NCBI RefSeq assembly: GCF_030704535.1
Contig: NC_081818.1
Coordinates: forward strand, 24,529,001 to 24,593,000
Direction: 5' to 3'
Length of the DNA: 64,000 nucleotides
DNA from: Vitis vinifera
Lineage: Eukaryota; Streptophyta; Magnoliopsida; Vitales; Vitaceae
Position numbers and translations under genes: made by a program. Positions 1 through 13,309 of this stretch are shown one piece after another. The notes under the pieces are model-generated. The model did not search any database. It was not told the DNA's origin and saw only the letters and a program-made list of their open reading frames with translations. Position 1 is the first letter of the stretch, and the number at the start of each line of letters is the position of its first letter.

Positions 1-127
1 CGAGTAAAGAGCAAATGTCCCACCTGACATGAGTTAAAATATAATCAGATGCACTAGAGGCTTAATTAACTAGTTTGACTTTAGAAACTGTAGTGTCCAA
101 TAAACAAAGATCTATGTCATACCATAC

Positions 128-1650
128 CTTCACCATTATCATCTGCACTCAACAGGATGAAAACATACTTGAGCAAAGGTACCAATGTAAGGGTCCAAAA
201 GATCAAGGAAAATGCGCCAAATATTGCTTCCTCATTTTGATGATTTTGCAACTTCCCTATAAATGTGCTCTTATAAACATAAAGTGGTGAAGTGCTCAGG
301 TCTCCATATACCACACCAAAGCTTTGGTAAGCTAATACTAGATTTCTGGAGAGATTCACCCATGAAAGCTGCAAGAACATACATCAAGTTTATTTAAAGC
401 TTAAAGTAGTTAAGTACTTCTAAAATTACAGGTTTAGAGAGTATTACGGATACAGATGATGCTTAGTCCAGTATTATTCTGGAGAGATTCACCTTGTTGT
501 CTTTTGTTACTTTTGCAATGATAAATTTTTATTCTGTTGCATCACTCTTCGCTATAAATTTGCCGAATTAATAAAAAACTAAATTTCCCATTAGATCATT
601 GGGGATAATCTTCAGTACATAAAACATTAGATATACCACATAGGTTTGACAGCACTTGCCATTATTTCAACATATGTAAAAACTATATCATGCAGCCTGC
701 ATCAAACCCAATACATGTGAAAATGGAATTGATATTAACTAAAACAAGCTCCAGTTTTGAATTCATATAAATTCACACACTACAATGGTCAAAGCCAAAA
801 GAAATCCCCCTATCTGTAGTATGGAATATGGAGTCAATAGGCACTCAAAAGGCTACAACAGAAGCCTGCAACAAGAGGCCCAAACCATACTCCATCTGAC
901 AGCATGGACATAATCCTAGCATTCTAATAGCATAGATCAACTTCCCAATTTCAACAGACATCAAAGGCCTTGGAAAATAAAATAAAAATGAGAAACACCA
1001 ATCCTAACATCAGAACAATAATAATAAAAAATAAATAAATAATACGAGAAAACAACCTGCAACAAGTTGACTAATAGAGTGGAACATCAAAATATTAAAA
1101 AAAAAAACATCACTCAGAAGTGAGGTAGGATGACCGTTCATCTCGTCAGAAGCCAAAAACCGTACTAACAGAAGTCAATCTCACAAACACATCCAATTCT
1201 AAATCGCAGTACAGATCGAAAATACTGAAAATGAAGGGATTTAAATCCTTCAACTTATTCAAAACCAAAACAATCAGCAACCACTTCAATAAAACCTCGC
1301 CAAATATGATCGATTCAATTCCTTGTTCAACTTCCAAAACAATCGGAACAAAACCTAGCCCGCTACCTACTATCACCAAAACCGAATTCAAAGATAAACA
1401 ATAACAATCGGAAGAGAAGAACAGCAGAAAACGAATTGAATTGAACTGAATTGAATGACTCAGACATTGATCAAGAGCATCCCGTAGTTGGATCCATCGA
1501 ATAAAAGAACAATCCTACACACCGAACTTGATCGATTGCAGTTTAAATTTTTTTTAAAATAAATAAATAAATAAAAATAGAAGCAAGAATCATCTCAGAA
1601 AACCTAACCTGGGAAGGGTTTCGGGAGGAAGTTCCAGATTCCGGCTCCAT
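128..1650 (-). CDS. KUP/HAK/KT potassium transporter, N-terminal part (runs off left edge)
   Basis: This is the start of a plasma- or endomembrane K+ transporter of the KUP/HAK/KT family. Coding exon 1 is 1609-1650 (14 codons, beginning [14 protein letters not shown]) and exon 2 is 128-368 (80 codons plus 1 base). The intron between them has a GT donor at 1608-1607 and an AG acceptor at 370-369, and the phase is maintained. The visible protein carries the family signature near the N-terminus ([20 protein letters not shown]), then a second hydrophobic segment ([20 protein letters not shown]) and ADDNGEG just before the next donor. These are the first two membrane helices. The pattern is closest to Arabidopsis KUP3/KT4-type members as I remember them. 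Later exons lie left of the window, so total length and intactness cannot be judged. Family assignment is firm; subgroup is inference. Confidence 0.93.
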
Positions 1651-1700
1651 ACTCTCTCCCTTTCTCCGAAGAGAAGTAGAAATTCAATTAAATCACACAC

Positions 1701-1720
1701 TCTCTCTCTCGCTCTCTCTC

Positions 1721-1755
<35 letters not shown>
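1701..1755. repeat. (CT)n microsatellite in the KUP 5' leader
   Basis: A CT-rich run, with two short interruptions, lies 50-105 bases upstream of the KUP start codon. Read in the gene's direction it is a GA repeat, the kind of sequence bound by plant GAGA-binding (BBR/BPC) proteins. Whether it is transcribed leader or core promoter cannot be told from sequence. Confidence 0.85.
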
Positions 1756-1758
<3 letters not shown>

Positions 1759-1884
1759 GTTCTCTCGGCTACGTCAAGAACAATAATAATAGAAGCATCC
1801 CATCTTCCCTAGCACAGGAGGAACAGCCTCAATCCAGTTTGTTGTTTATACTAACACCACACGCGGCTCCCACGCGTTCTTTAT

Positions 1885-1893
1885 CCCACGTGC
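1885..1893. promoter_or_regulatory. G-box in the KUP promoter region
   Basis: CACGTG sits at 1887-1892, about 240 bases upstream of the KUP start codon. G-boxes bind bZIP and bHLH factors. The motif is seen directly; its use is inference. Confidence 0.4.
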
Positions 1894-1999
1894 CCCACAC
1901 CACCTGGCCTGCTTCGTTTCAACCTTCCAATTATACCTTCTCCCACCACCCATCTTGTAAGTTGTAACGCAATCCCACTTCCAAAACGACTGCGATTGA

Positions 2000-4490
2000 T
2001 TTAAATTTTAAATATAATAATTAAAAAATTAAGAAATCAAATCATTCCTTTCTCTACCGTTAGATTCATCATCTGTATACGTGTCCAAAAATGGTTATAG
2101 GAGAAAAGGAAAAAAAAATTATTGGCAAAAATAATAGGTGGGTGAGGGCTGACGTCTAAACTGTGAGTGAAGATAAGAGATGGGCCAGTAAAGTACGGAA
2201 TGTCCAAGTCCAGCCCACAGAGGCAAGTGAGTTTGATCAAAGGGCTCAACGTCTGTTGGGGGCCCACAGAGGCTACATCACCAGATTCGGAGGCTTGTGT
2301 CGGGTGGTGGGTGTGGAAGGCTGCTTGTCCCACGGCCCTCACCTCCTTCTTTTCTTCCGATCTGCCACATGATTTTACACCTCGTTCCACATTCCTTTCG
2401 ACCCCCACCACTCTGCTATCCATCCCCCCGACTTACTTCCAACTTAATTTGTCTTTTCCTTTTTCTTTTCTTAATAACATGGTCAAATCCGATTTTTTTT
2501 TTTTATGGCAAAAAATGACTTCGTCTGTTTTTCCTCTTTCCTTGTATTACAGGCTCGATATTTATCGAAGATATGATCTAAGTTAAAAATACATGATAAA
2601 ATCTAAATTATTAAATAATAATATAAATAAATAAATAAGATTAAATATTTTGTTCCAATAGAAACATTAATGCAAACATATTAAAGAAATAAGTTTTAAT
2701 GTTGTTCAGCTAATCATGTACATATTTATAAATGGAAGAAAATGTTTCATCATATCCATAAAAATTATATTCAATTACTAGGTCTCTTTATATCTCCATC
2801 TTAAACAATGAACTCTTTTTCCTCACATCTACACCCTACTAAGTTCAGGGGTCGAACCGTCCAATCAGCCCACAAGATTGAATGGCATAGCGCCCTTTTG
2901 AGAAATTCTTTTTAAGCAATGATTGATAAGTTTGTCCTTACTATATATTTAACCATAGTTAAGAAGGTTTTTTTGAAGAACTTTATTATTATAACTCTTC
3001 TCATTCTTTTTTATTAATGAGTTGTTAAATATTGGTACACTATGTGGATATAAGGATCATATCGATCGTTAAATTACATTAAATTTTTTTATCTTTTTCT
3101 TTATTTTTTATTTTTTGTTCGTGTGTATAGTTTGATTATCATCTTTCACTTTTTTTCACTCTCATAACTTAAAAAATTTATAAAGATATTTTCAATGATT
3201 TTTGTTATTTTATTTTACGAGGAATCTAATTACAGTAACATATAAAATATATTCTAAACTTAGAATTTGAGTTCTAATACATATAAATAAATAGAAGCAA
3301 AGGAGAAAAGAGTAGGATCGGACTTACGTATAAATTGGACCACACGGAAGCAAAGCAAGCAAGTCCCACGAAACATTTTGGTATGGCATGCAGTGGGGGA
3401 TTATTGTGATTTTATTGCAGCAGTGACTCAAAAGCAATGATGCTGACTAAGTGTCATGGCTACGCGCTTGATTTCCATCCGTTACTTAAAACCTTCATTT
3501 ATGTTTCCCTAATAATTTCATATCAACTCAACTACAGCATCGTATGCCATAAATTCACCTACAAAATACACTTGTGGGGGGGAGTTGGCTTAAATATTAT
3601 TGGACTTGGGCCACATAGTATTATGAAACTTAGGATCATTCAACATAGGATGTCTGTCTCTTTCAAAAGTTATATAAATTGAGATAAAGGAGAGAGAGCT
3701 GGAGGCTCACAGAGTTCCCATAGACTTTCTCTCTTGGTTCTGAAAGGGAAGGGGGGCGTGTGTGGACAGCATCCACTGGAAGGAGGAAAAATTCAAAGGA
3801 AGAGACAAATTTTCGTTGGATGTTTATTTCACCCCCATTAGTTTATTTAAGCCTTGGTGAGACGAAAGGACAAGGCCAGCTTCTGCAGTTGGTGACCCAT
3901 CAGATGCCATGGGAGAGATGAGAAAGAAATCTTTTTTCATTTTTTATTTATTTTTAATATTGAATCCATACCTAATCCCATGGACTCATCACCGGAATGC
4001 AGCTTCTTGGCAGCTTCCACTGGTGGGATTTGAGAAAAATTAATAAAAGGTTGCGTAAGTCAGCAAGCCTATCAACATGCACGCATGTAGAAAAACTCTT
4101 TTGGCATCTTGGCCATATCCATATTACTGAATCTCTGTCAAGTGTCTGAATGTAAAATGAAAATTAAAAAAGAAAGGCAAATGCTCTTCTTTGATACGTG
4201 AAATGTAATTTGTCATTACGCACACCGTTGGATTGCATGCTACTTGCATGCACGTGACGCCTTTAAAATGTGTGGAGGTGTCAACTAATTTCGGCCTTTT
4301 AACTAAAGGCTCGTTCCCAAGGCTGAAAACAAGTAGAAGTGGTGATGTATATATATATATTTATATATTGATAGTTATGACTCAGTAGGGGAAAGCACAC
4401 AACTCATCCGATCTGATGCTATAGACATATCCATGAAGGCATTTAGCCACAGCAAACCACCGAAAAAAGGGGGGGAAATCCGAAACCTGA
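2000..4490. other. Intergenic stretch, no gene seen
   Basis: This is the spacer between the KUP promoter and the 3' end of the ERF gene. Open frames at 2160-2590 overlap on both strands and show no family resemblance or splice logic. The rest is AT-rich with a short (TA)n run near 4348-4362. Nothing else was recognised. Confidence 0.6.
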
Positions 4491-4527
4491 AACTCAAAAG
4501 GACACGCACACCTCAAAACACCCAAGT

Positions 4528-5319
4528 TTAGAAGAAATACGAGGAAGAACCCAGATCAAAACCATCCGGAGGGGTGTCGGAAACGGGAGGCATCCGACCG
4601 AAAAGTGGGCTGTGCACGTACTGGGTGGAATCGAATCCCAAGTAAGACCCGCCCCCCGCTGAGTCAAACTCATTTGGGGATGTCCTCTGCTCCGAAAACC
4701 CCGCGAGGCTGGTTGAGTCGCCCCATGTCGCCTGCTCCATTTCGAAACCTGAACTCGGGAGCTGATCAGAAACCTGGGAAGGGAATGGGGGGAGGTCGTT
4801 TGCATTGTAGAATTGGTTGTTGGTGGTGGTGGTGGTGCCGTTCATGTTGTCGACGAGAGGCTGTTCCTGGTAAAGATTGGAATAATCCCAGGAGTTGGTT
4901 TCCGTGGGGAACTGTCCCTGGAATGCGAATTGATGGCATTCAGTGGGATTGAAGAAGAGGTTGGGATTGGGGTTGGGTTGAGTGGTGGGAGGGACGAAGT
5001 GGGAGGAGAAGTCGGGGAGGGACTCGTCAGGGGAGATGATGGAGGTGACGGAGGAGCCCGGTGGCATGTCGGAGTAGACGAAGTTGGTGCGAGCGCGAGA
5101 GCCACGCATTGAGCGTGCGGCTCTGTCGTAGGCCAAGGCGGCTTCCTCCGCAGTGTCGAAGGTGCCCAGCCAATGCCTCTCTTTGGTAGAAGGGTCTCGT
5201 ATCTCCGCCGCGTATCTCCCCCACGGCCTCCTTCGAACACCAAGAAACCTCCCACTCGTTTCCTGCTGTTGCGTTTGCTTCTTTTTGCTCTTCGACGTAG
5301 ATGGATTCATGGTCACCAA
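4528..5319 (-). CDS. LEP: AP2/ERF transcription factor, LEAFY PETIOLE (LEP/ERF086-like) type
   Basis: This intronless 263-residue protein is a nuclear DNA-binding regulator. A basic N-terminus (SKSKKKQ) precedes one AP2/ERF domain at about residues 24-81, containing [37 protein letters not shown] and RARTNF. The Ala and Asp at the usual ERF-type positions (AAEIRD, TFDTAE) point to GCC-box rather than DRE preference. After the domain come [13 protein letters not shown] and, near the C-terminus, [15 protein letters not shown], which match Arabidopsis LEP as I recall it. LEP affects leaf and petiole development and, when overexpressed, germination. A second Met at codon 4 ([12 protein letters not shown]) aligns better with the LEP start, so initiation at 5310 is equally possible. 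The remainder is Pro/Asn/Gln/Ser-rich and probably a disordered activation region. Orthology is inference; the domain is certain. Confidence 0.93.
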   Translation of the reverse strand: MVTMNPSTSKSKKKQTQQQETSGRFLGVRRRPWGRYAAEIRDPSTKERHWLGTFDTAEEAALAYDRAARSMRGSRARTNFVYSDMPPGSSVTSIISPDESLPDFSSHFVPPTTQPNPNPNLFFNPTECHQFAFQGQFPTETNSWDYSNLYQEQPLVDNMNGTTTTTNNQFYNANDLPPFPSQVSDQLPSSGFEMEQATWGDSTSLAGFSEQRTSPNEFDSAGGGSYLGFDSTQYVHSPLFGRMPPVSDTPPDGFDLGSSSYFF

Positions 5320-5496
5320 AACGGACTGAGTTTAGAGCAGCGACAGAGACACAAGGACAGAAACAAATAGAGGAAAGAGTATGGAATTAGCGGGATTCTA
5401 GGACTCAGAAATTCATAACGATATCAATGGAGACTGACTCTTCTCTTCCTTTTCTCTGTGGCGTTGGGGTTGCTTTCTGGCCGTTGCATGCGGACT

Positions 5497-5508
5497 CCTT
5501 TAAATAAG
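5497..5508 (-). promoter_or_regulatory. TATA-like element of the LEP-type gene
   Basis: Read on the minus strand this is CTTATTTAAAGG, about 180 bases upstream of the start codon. It would place transcription start near 5470 and give a leader of roughly 150 bases. Confidence 0.45.
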
Positions 5509-5529
5509 AGGGAGCTTCTCCAATAGGCC

Positions 5530-8500
5530 CCGCCCATCTGCCCTGTTTGCCCTTTGACACCTTTGAATTCCCATGACAAACCCGTCACTTTTTCAAATCT
5601 TTTATTTAATTAATTATTATTTCTTTAACCATTTCACTTTCAAAATTTTATACTATAGGGTCTTGGATCCTCTGCTGCAGTCAAATATTTCCCTACCCTG
5701 AGGTCCTTCAATGAAGAAAAATTTTAAGCTAGTATGATTAAGTTGTGTCATTAGTTGCTTAAGTATGTGAGATCTGCAATATTATGATATCCCCATAATG
5801 TTTGATGTGCCATGTTACCTTCATTATTCATGAATGAATCATATGCCCAAATTTTAAGAGTATGCTTAATCTGAGTGAGATTTGGATAGAGGAAATGACC
5901 TCTGATAATGGCTCTGTTCTTGGTGTGTAGGGCAATTCTGTCAAAGGAGAAAAACCCACTTTATGAGACAGAAGCCCCAAGGGAGAAGAAAACCCAAGAG
6001 AAGATTTAATAAATGATTTCTTCTCAAAGGAATGAGTTTCAAATGATGGGAAAGATGTAAAGAGCAGAAAGAAAATAGGTAAGCAAGGGGTGTTGGAATG
6101 ATTAGATCAGAGCGTAATGGGCATGATAATAAGCATGTTCTTTTAGATACCTTGTCCCATGATTATTCTCCAATCACACTTTAATTTAATTATTTGAATT
6201 AACAACTATTTTCGGTTAATGTCGATTTCTCATTTTCATACATATATAGTCCAAAGTTCCTTACATGTGATCTTATAAACTATAGAGCCTACATGAATGA
6301 GGAGTCAATCATGGACTCTTCCCATTCAAAACAAAAAGTACATAAATTAAGGACTCACCTGCAGAGTCCAATGATCATAGCAAATGGAAGCAGCTCTCTT
6401 CCTTTTCCACAATTGGGTCCCTTCAAATCAATCCCATGATTACATCAAATCATATGATAAAATCTTCTGCAGTATAAGCCTTCAGATTGGCTTCAAAGTT
6501 TTCTTAAAGAGATGAAAATTCTCTTTTTCAAATAAAAGAGAAAAAATTATGCAGAAGTAGAACTGTGAAATAACAATTCAAACCAAGATCAAAGGCCTTT
6601 CTGGATACTATTTATTAGTCAGCATTGTCAGTTAGGAATCTGCTGGAGTTCCCATCTGCCAAAAATGATGAGAACTATCATGAGGACACCATCTCCCAAC
6701 ATAATTGCACATGCCCTTGATCAAAATATAAACGCTCTCATTCTTCATTAGATTACATTTTAAATCATGATGTTGATTTTTTCGAGTCTCATACATGCCC
6801 CCCCTTTCATGTCAGAGTATCTGTGTGTCCACTTATCCATTTCTTTTAATAGTTCAAATCTCATAGTTTGAGAGCGGCTGCAGAGATGATGCTGATGACT
6901 ACTATAATTTCCATCTCTAGGACTCAAAAAAAGTGTTGTGAATTGGCAAGGATGATGATCATGAAACAAATGGCATGGTCTTCAAGTAGGATACTTGGGG
7001 GTTGTGACTTGTGAGGAGGCAATTATTTTAAAGGGGCTTCTACAATTAGATCATGTTACCTAATCCTGTTTAAATGGGCTTTTTAAGTGGGGTGTTTAAG
7101 GAATATCATTGCTCATCCATGTGCATCCAATTTGAGCCAAAAAAATCAATGATAAGTTCCACAGCCTTGTCGTCTTTTTCAAACCCAAAGCTTCCTTTTA
7201 TCTTTGAAAGGGCCTTTTGATGTTCTTATTTATTTTCCAACAGTTTGAATCATCCCTTTTTCATATTACAATGAGGAATGCAAGGGGCTCCAAATTGTTG
7301 GGTGGCATGTGAGCGAAACACATAGGCATGCCTTTTTTTGAATGAAAACAATCACTAGGCACTACTTAATTACCAAGATCAAATTTGAAACTAGGCCCTT
7401 TTGACCAAATGTCCCACTATCTGCTCCATCATTCCATGTTTCCCTATAAACAATTAAAATACTAGGTTGTCATACATCATCAGGAATTTTGCTAGAAGCA
7501 GAGTACTCTGTTTCTGAGGTGAATGGGGCAGAACATATGACATGTGTTATTGCTATGTTCAGGCTTATGTTGTCTGGCTTTACCTGCATCTTCTTCATTC
7601 TTGGGCTGATTATCTGGTGCAGCAAACACAAAGCCGGGGTCCGGTCCTTAATGATTCCTTTAGCATGTCTCAGATTAGTACTAGTTTGAATAATTTCACA
7701 CCAACTGTTACTGCCATTGGAAAAAAATAAAAATATCCCAATATTAAGGAATGTTTTATGCATGTTTTTCATCTAAAAGGGACACTCCAAAGCTGGCTTG
7801 GAATTTTGATACCCCAGGTGTAATAGGTCAAAAACCTAGAGAGACTTTTTAGGGAGACAAGTAATATATTTTTTTCTCCCCCACTTTATTAGCATCCAAG
7901 TTGAGGCAGGGGATAAGTGAAAACCCCATTGGGATTTGGATTAAGGGGCTCGGAAATGTCCTTTATTTTAGCTTTGGATATGATTATTGAAGCTTTTGTC
8001 TTTTTTCTTGACAGTGAAATTGGGTTTGTCTAATTCATCCTAGTCAAGATTCTCAAGGGGGTTTCCCATATGCTGTCATGTTTTTATCTATATCTGATAC
8101 AATACTTAGATAAATATTCATTTTGTGGGGTTTTTGGTGTGAACCACACCCTTTTCTTTCAATAAAATTGCTTTAGGATTTACCTACTGAAAAGCTCAAA
8201 CTTATGAATATACAAGGCATGGGACCGGCTCCTGATATCAGCTATATTTCTTTAGTCTGTGAGTAAATTCAACAGAGTTGGTTCAAGCCAATCTTATTTT
8301 AAACAAAGCAAGCATGCTCATAGAAGGGTATGAGTAGCTCATTTAGAGGGTATATTTGGGAAACACCAAGCCGAAGAACATGAACCTACCGTCACTTGTG
8401 GGGTTTCTTCAAACATGAAATTCTCTTTTTCTCCATGTGCAGGCAAAGTAGGTAGCATTTTATGGTTGCATTTCATGTGTGGAGGTCTACTGAAACAGTG

Positions 8501-9600
8501 TCTTGTTCAATTTGCTCTTCCCCTATAATAATTGAATTAAGTATTCAAGTAAAACAATGCACCTCCCTTTGGATTCTCAATCTTGACTCATTGTTTTAGA
8601 AGGTAGGGCCCCAGGATAGAGATGGAAGGATAGCTCTCACTGCCCTCCAAGTGTTATCAAAAGATGGGTAAGAAATTCCTCGGGGAGTATGCTTAACAGG
8701 ATTCAATGCTTCATTGAGTGGGATGTATGTGTGTGTGGGAGAGAGAGAGGGAGAGGGAGAGAGAGAGAGAGAGATATGAGGGATAATAATATTAATAGAC
8801 TCTAGATGTCAAAGTCATTTTCAATTACTAGTTTTAGAATTGCCTTCAATAATAATTGTTTCTGTAGGAGTATGATAGTAACAAAACGAGTTCATGAACA
8901 CAATGTAAGGCAGAGATTTCACTGTTGGGGATGCGAGAATTTGGAGATGGGAACCACTGTCTGTGTCAAATTTCAACTCAGACTTTGAAGAGATTATTGT
9001 AATTTCTAAGTGAATTGGGACATCAGGATTCAGGGCTGCAAGGGGATGTGATCATGTGCAGGTTCTGCCAATGGTGTCAATTGATTTTGGTTATAATCTA
9101 GACTTGGTTTAGATGGAAATATGGATGGAACTGGGACTGGAACATGAATGGAAGTACAGCCTACATAGAGCTTCGTCACGGGTTTTTGGTTAATTAACTC
9201 TGTGGCTTAATCACAGAAATGAACAGTTTGTGTAGCAATCATCTTTCAGAGATGAGTGGATGATGACATTTGAACCTTATTCATGCATTAAAAACATCAG
9301 CTGCATCAACAAGAATGCTGCCTGTCTGAGACTGCAGGCTCAACATGTATTATGATGATTATTTGTGCTGTTCACAAACCAGAAAAGGCAACAAGAAAAA
9401 GCGAAACTATTATGATTCAAATCAAGTGAAATTGGGGCTGAGAAGAGAAATCGGTCTTTCATTCAAGGCATTGTTCATTTTTCAAATTTGGAGTTACACG
9501 AACACCAAAGGTAAAGACCCTACTTACAGAAACTAAAGGGGCTGAGCAAGATGTCAATGGAACATGTTGATGGCAACCTCTTCAGAGGAGTGTATGCCAG
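5530..9600. other. Intergenic stretch, no gene seen
   Basis: Four kilobases between the ERF promoter and the 3' end of the Nudix gene. Only short open frames occur, none with recognisable domains. A weakly protein-like segment at about 7480-7730 (see rejected items) could be a relic. A GA microsatellite lies at 8738-8774. The composition is ordinary for plant intergenic DNA. Confidence 0.6.
8738..8774. repeat. (GA)n microsatellite
   Basis: A GA-rich run with a few GGGA interruptions, directly visible. It lies between genes and has no evident role. Confidence 0.85.
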
Positions 9601-9610
9601 GACTACACAC

Positions 9611-12600
9611 TTATGGGGCATATGCCACGGTGTTGGCTACAGGAAGGCTTATAGCAATTGGCTGACATGATTGGACGCTCTGCCACAACATCTGGAACGA
9701 GGACTGGTGTTGGGTTTGGGAGTAGACCTCTTCCCTCCTCTCAAGTTCTCGGTCCTCTTCCATGACTTGCAAAAACGCCTCAAGTGCCGTACGCATCCAT
9801 TCATAGCGGCACAGTTCAAATGCCTCATTTATGCTTAGCTGTTAAGGGAAACCAAGAAACTTAGATATCGGTAGTGGTTAAGAATATGGGGGTTGCAGTT
9901 GGGATAACTCCCCTACTACGTCTTAGTTAGCATACTTACCCATTTCCTATCATGGTTTTCCTTCTCTGGCCAGGTCTCAAGCTCCTCAGTCACCTTTAAT
10001 GCAAACATGTATCCTTTGCACCCTCCTTCCAGACAGCAGTTTTCTTGTCTGCTCTTGCTTCTGAACTCCCAAACACCCAGGGGTTTTTCCTGAACAAAGA
10101 AAATCCGTCTATTAGATGAAAACATGGCGAGAGCAGTTCAACTAGTGTTCTCAAGTTTAGAATCATATCACTGGAAAATATGCCGCTCTATATCATCATA
10201 ATCATACTAGAAAACAAGCATATGATTCATTTTGCAGAAGAAAGATATTGAGGATGAGTCGATGAGAATGATCATATCCATAGTCTTGTAAACACAGAGT
10301 ATCTTCCAATACAGAAGCCCCATTGATTGCTGTCCGACTTTTACCGAACAAAAGGCAGCACCACATGGGGTAATTGATGATAAGATACTTAAACGATCAT
10401 TGTTGTTGTTTTTATTTTTATTTTTGCTTTTAATTTGGTAATAGAAATAAGATGAACAATACAAACCACACAAAGCCTAACTGATTGAGAAATAGTTCAA
10501 AGCTTAAGAAACCTGACTTTCAGAATAGTATCCAGGAATATTTTGCCACAATCATAAGTTTCTTAGGCCTTTGAAGCTTATGAAATCCCTCTCTGTTCCA
10601 AGTCAAATGTCAACTATGAAATTGCATATTTTCTGTTGTTAATCCAACTCAGTCACAAAGGAATGAAACTTCCATGAACAGAGAAAACTGAGGCAACCAT
10701 ATGCTAACAGAGCCTTAAGGGACTGCATAGAACATATTTAAAATTGATTTCCCATAAGGCAAACTGGCATAAGTAACAAGTACAGTGGTGCCGAAGAATC
10801 TAATGCAACCTGAAGGGACAGTAAAAGACAGTTCCATTCAAATGTGCCTTGCAATTCAACACACTCATCCATGACCAAGAATGTTTAACATTCGAGCCAT
10901 TTAAGCAACTGTTGAATGCTGTTCATTCATTCCAAAAACTTACTCCATTGCAGTTCAAAACCATGCTATATTTCAATTCTTATTTGCATTGTAGACCTAT
11001 ATTTGAGCCATAAATATGTGGTAATATATTGATTTCAATCATGATGAAGTTATAATTTTCCCAATTTAAGTGAGTTGACAATTATAAAACATTAGCATTT
11101 CTTCAATTTTCCTCCCTACGTTCATCATATGCAGCTGGGATTCTCTAATCTTACCATAATCAGGTTTTAGGCATCCTTCAGCTAAGAGAAAATGCAATGA
11201 CAAAAAATTTAGCTAGTCCATCCAAGCTAGCAAAGTGAAGTTCTCTCTTCTTGCAGTTCAAGTAATGGAATACATATGCACATCCACAATAGCTACAATG
11301 GCAATTATCAAGCAGGAAAAGGGACATACATTAAGAATTCCTTTCACTCCTGCTTCCTCTAAGGCTTCACGGCATGCTGCTTCTTCAACGGTCTCATCAT
11401 CCTCCCATCCACCCTGACAAGCAAACATAGGATAAAAATCAAAACCTCAGAATTTTAATTAAGAGTGGTAACAATCCTTCTATACCAATTACCAATATGG
11501 GAGGAAGAGAGGAGGAAAATTGTACCTTGGGAAACACTAGGTCATTGCGATTGGGTGAAGAAATCATGAGAACTTCTATTGTCTTCTCCAAATCAGTGCT
11601 GTGGTCTTCATGGTTCTTGGTCTGTCTGTAAGGAATACATCTGTTGTTTGAACTAAATTAGTAAGGAACAACAAACGAAGCCCAGAAGACACCTTCACAT
11701 ACAGTAACCAATTACATACTGAGCCCCAACATATGCTTGCAAATCATGTATATATACAATCAGATCAACCCCATTTACTATAGCATCGATCATCAAAACA
11801 ATTATGTTCAAGTCCTTCAGAACACGGAATTATTCCATTAGGTGTATGTCCAGTCCACTCCATTTGAAGCCAACCAAAACATCCTATCTCCAAGACTAAC
11901 TCATGAAAACTTCAGGCTTACGGCACTGATTCAGCAATGGAGAGGATGTTTGGATGTCCATCTCAAAAGAAAGCGATCCCATTTTTCCATGGTATTTAAA
12001 TGCATAAATCAAACCTTTAGAATAAAAAAAAAGCCCATCAGATTTGCATTCTCAAATATATATATATATATGAGTATGTTTTTCCACCCCTAAACAAAGG
12101 CGAAGATGGGGAGTTTTCAGGCTTCAGAATATAAAATTGGCTTTTGGGCAATTGGGAAGTCAAAAATAACGGTGCATGAGGCTTGAAAAAGGCGCATCAC
12201 ATGCACGCCCCATCTTCTGGAACATCAGTCTGAGACTTTAGACATCAAGGAGGCCAGTGGCCTTTCTGAGATTTAGAAAGCTGTTTCATAATCTTATCAA
12301 AGGAAAAAGGAACAAAAGGTGATCTCAAGATTCTCATCTCTTCACTACACTTCATAATAATAATAATAAACAAATGAATAGATTAAAAAGAAAAAGAAAA
12401 AGGCATATGATTGTTGCTGAATCCTCACCCAAACCCAGCCCCAATGCCCCAGAAAGAAAGGTCAAAATCGATTTAAACGGCGATAATCACTATGTTAAAG
12501 CTTAAAAAAAAAAAATCATAACTTCCACAAATGCGACAAACACAAAATGATGAGGGAAACATCAAATGCTCATACGCTAAAAGTCAATGATAAGACCCAC

Positions 12601-12928
12601 TTTGGGTTGTGGCTCTATCATCAAAACAAGACAATTATCACAGGAATTATAGATGCCCCCTCCTTGTCAAGAGCATCAAATATTCTTCCCCTGAACTCAC
12701 TCTCCTTAAGATTATGCCATGAAATCAAATAAACCCATCTCCATTCTCAACCCATATGTTACAGACACATGAAATAGAAAGCTCAAAGCTAAAAGCTCTT
12801 CAAAAAGGAAGAGTAGAAGGTAACGAGAGAGAGAGAGAGAGAGGAGAGGATGCATACCCAGAAACAAGGCGTAAGTTGTTCTCATAGCGTTGCCTGTGTC
12901 TACCAGTGCGTGCTTGCACAGTTGACAT
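9611..12928 (-). CDS. Nudix hydrolase, NUDT12/13/16-like
   Basis: Five coding exons (12858-12928, 11526-11640, 11330-11413, 9940-10089, 9611-9838) join in phase to 215 residues. All introns are GT/AG. The protein starts MSTVQARTGRHRQRYENN, shared with Arabidopsis NUDT12/13/16 relatives. It carries a full Nudix box at residues 63-85 (Gly, five residues, Glu69, seven residues, then REALEEAGV), the Mg2+-binding helix that hydrolyses nucleoside diphosphates linked to another group. EKPLGVWEFRS and CKGYMFALKV follow, then a Glu/Gln-rich, weakly conserved tail. Known relatives act on dinucleoside polyphosphates and some are mitochondrial, but no clear transit peptide is visible here. Exon 1 is followed almost at once by a GA microsatellite (about 12823-12849) inside intron 1. 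The substrate is not predictable from sequence. Confidence 0.93.
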
Positions 12929-13275
12929 GATACTGATTCCCAAAACAACCACCAATACTTCTGGTGCTGAGAGTACTCAGCAGTGCTGATAGCACTCAAT
13001 TAGTTCAAGTAATTTGAAATTTGAAACTTGTGGCCAAATCCCCACTGACCCAACCAGATTGTTGCTGTACTAGCACTCAGTTTCAGCTGACAAACCACGG
13101 ACTCTGAAGTCTGAAGCTCTACCCTTTTTTCTCAACTTTACAGAAACAAACAAACCAACAAAAGGGTAAAAAAACAAAAGATGGAAAAAAGAGGATAAAA
13201 GAAGAAGAAGATGGGTTGTGCTCAGAAATATCAAGTCTTATCAAGAGACAGACGCAGAGCGGACGGATTGCACCC

Positions 13276-13307
13276 AAGGGTTTCGCTCTTCTACTGGTAT
13301 ATATAAC
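13276..13307 (-). promoter_or_regulatory. Core promoter of the Nudix gene: TATA run and telo-box
   Basis: A TATATATA run at 13298-13306 lies about 370 bases upstream of the ATG. An AAACCCTT telo-box (minus strand) lies just downstream at 13276-13283. Telo-boxes are common near the start sites of housekeeping plant genes. The long gap to the ATG suggests a long leader or a leader intron. Confidence 0.45.
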
Positions 13308-13309
13308 AA

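Noticed and set aside
2037-2586. Overlapping open frames of 69-139 codons on both strands
   Set aside because: Frames overlap in several registers, have no domain, no plausible splice partners and lie in the KUP upstream region. They are explained by a GC-richer patch.
4605-5370. Other long frames over the ERF gene on both strands
   Set aside because: These are shadows of the GC-rich ERF coding region; only the frame with the AP2 domain is real.
7470-7772. Protein-like frames on both strands, including a plus-strand piece reading YVVWLYLHLLHSWADYL
   Set aside because: No family could be named, the three frames cannot be joined by sensible splice sites, and no neighbouring exon was seen. It could be a relic, but there is not enough to annotate.
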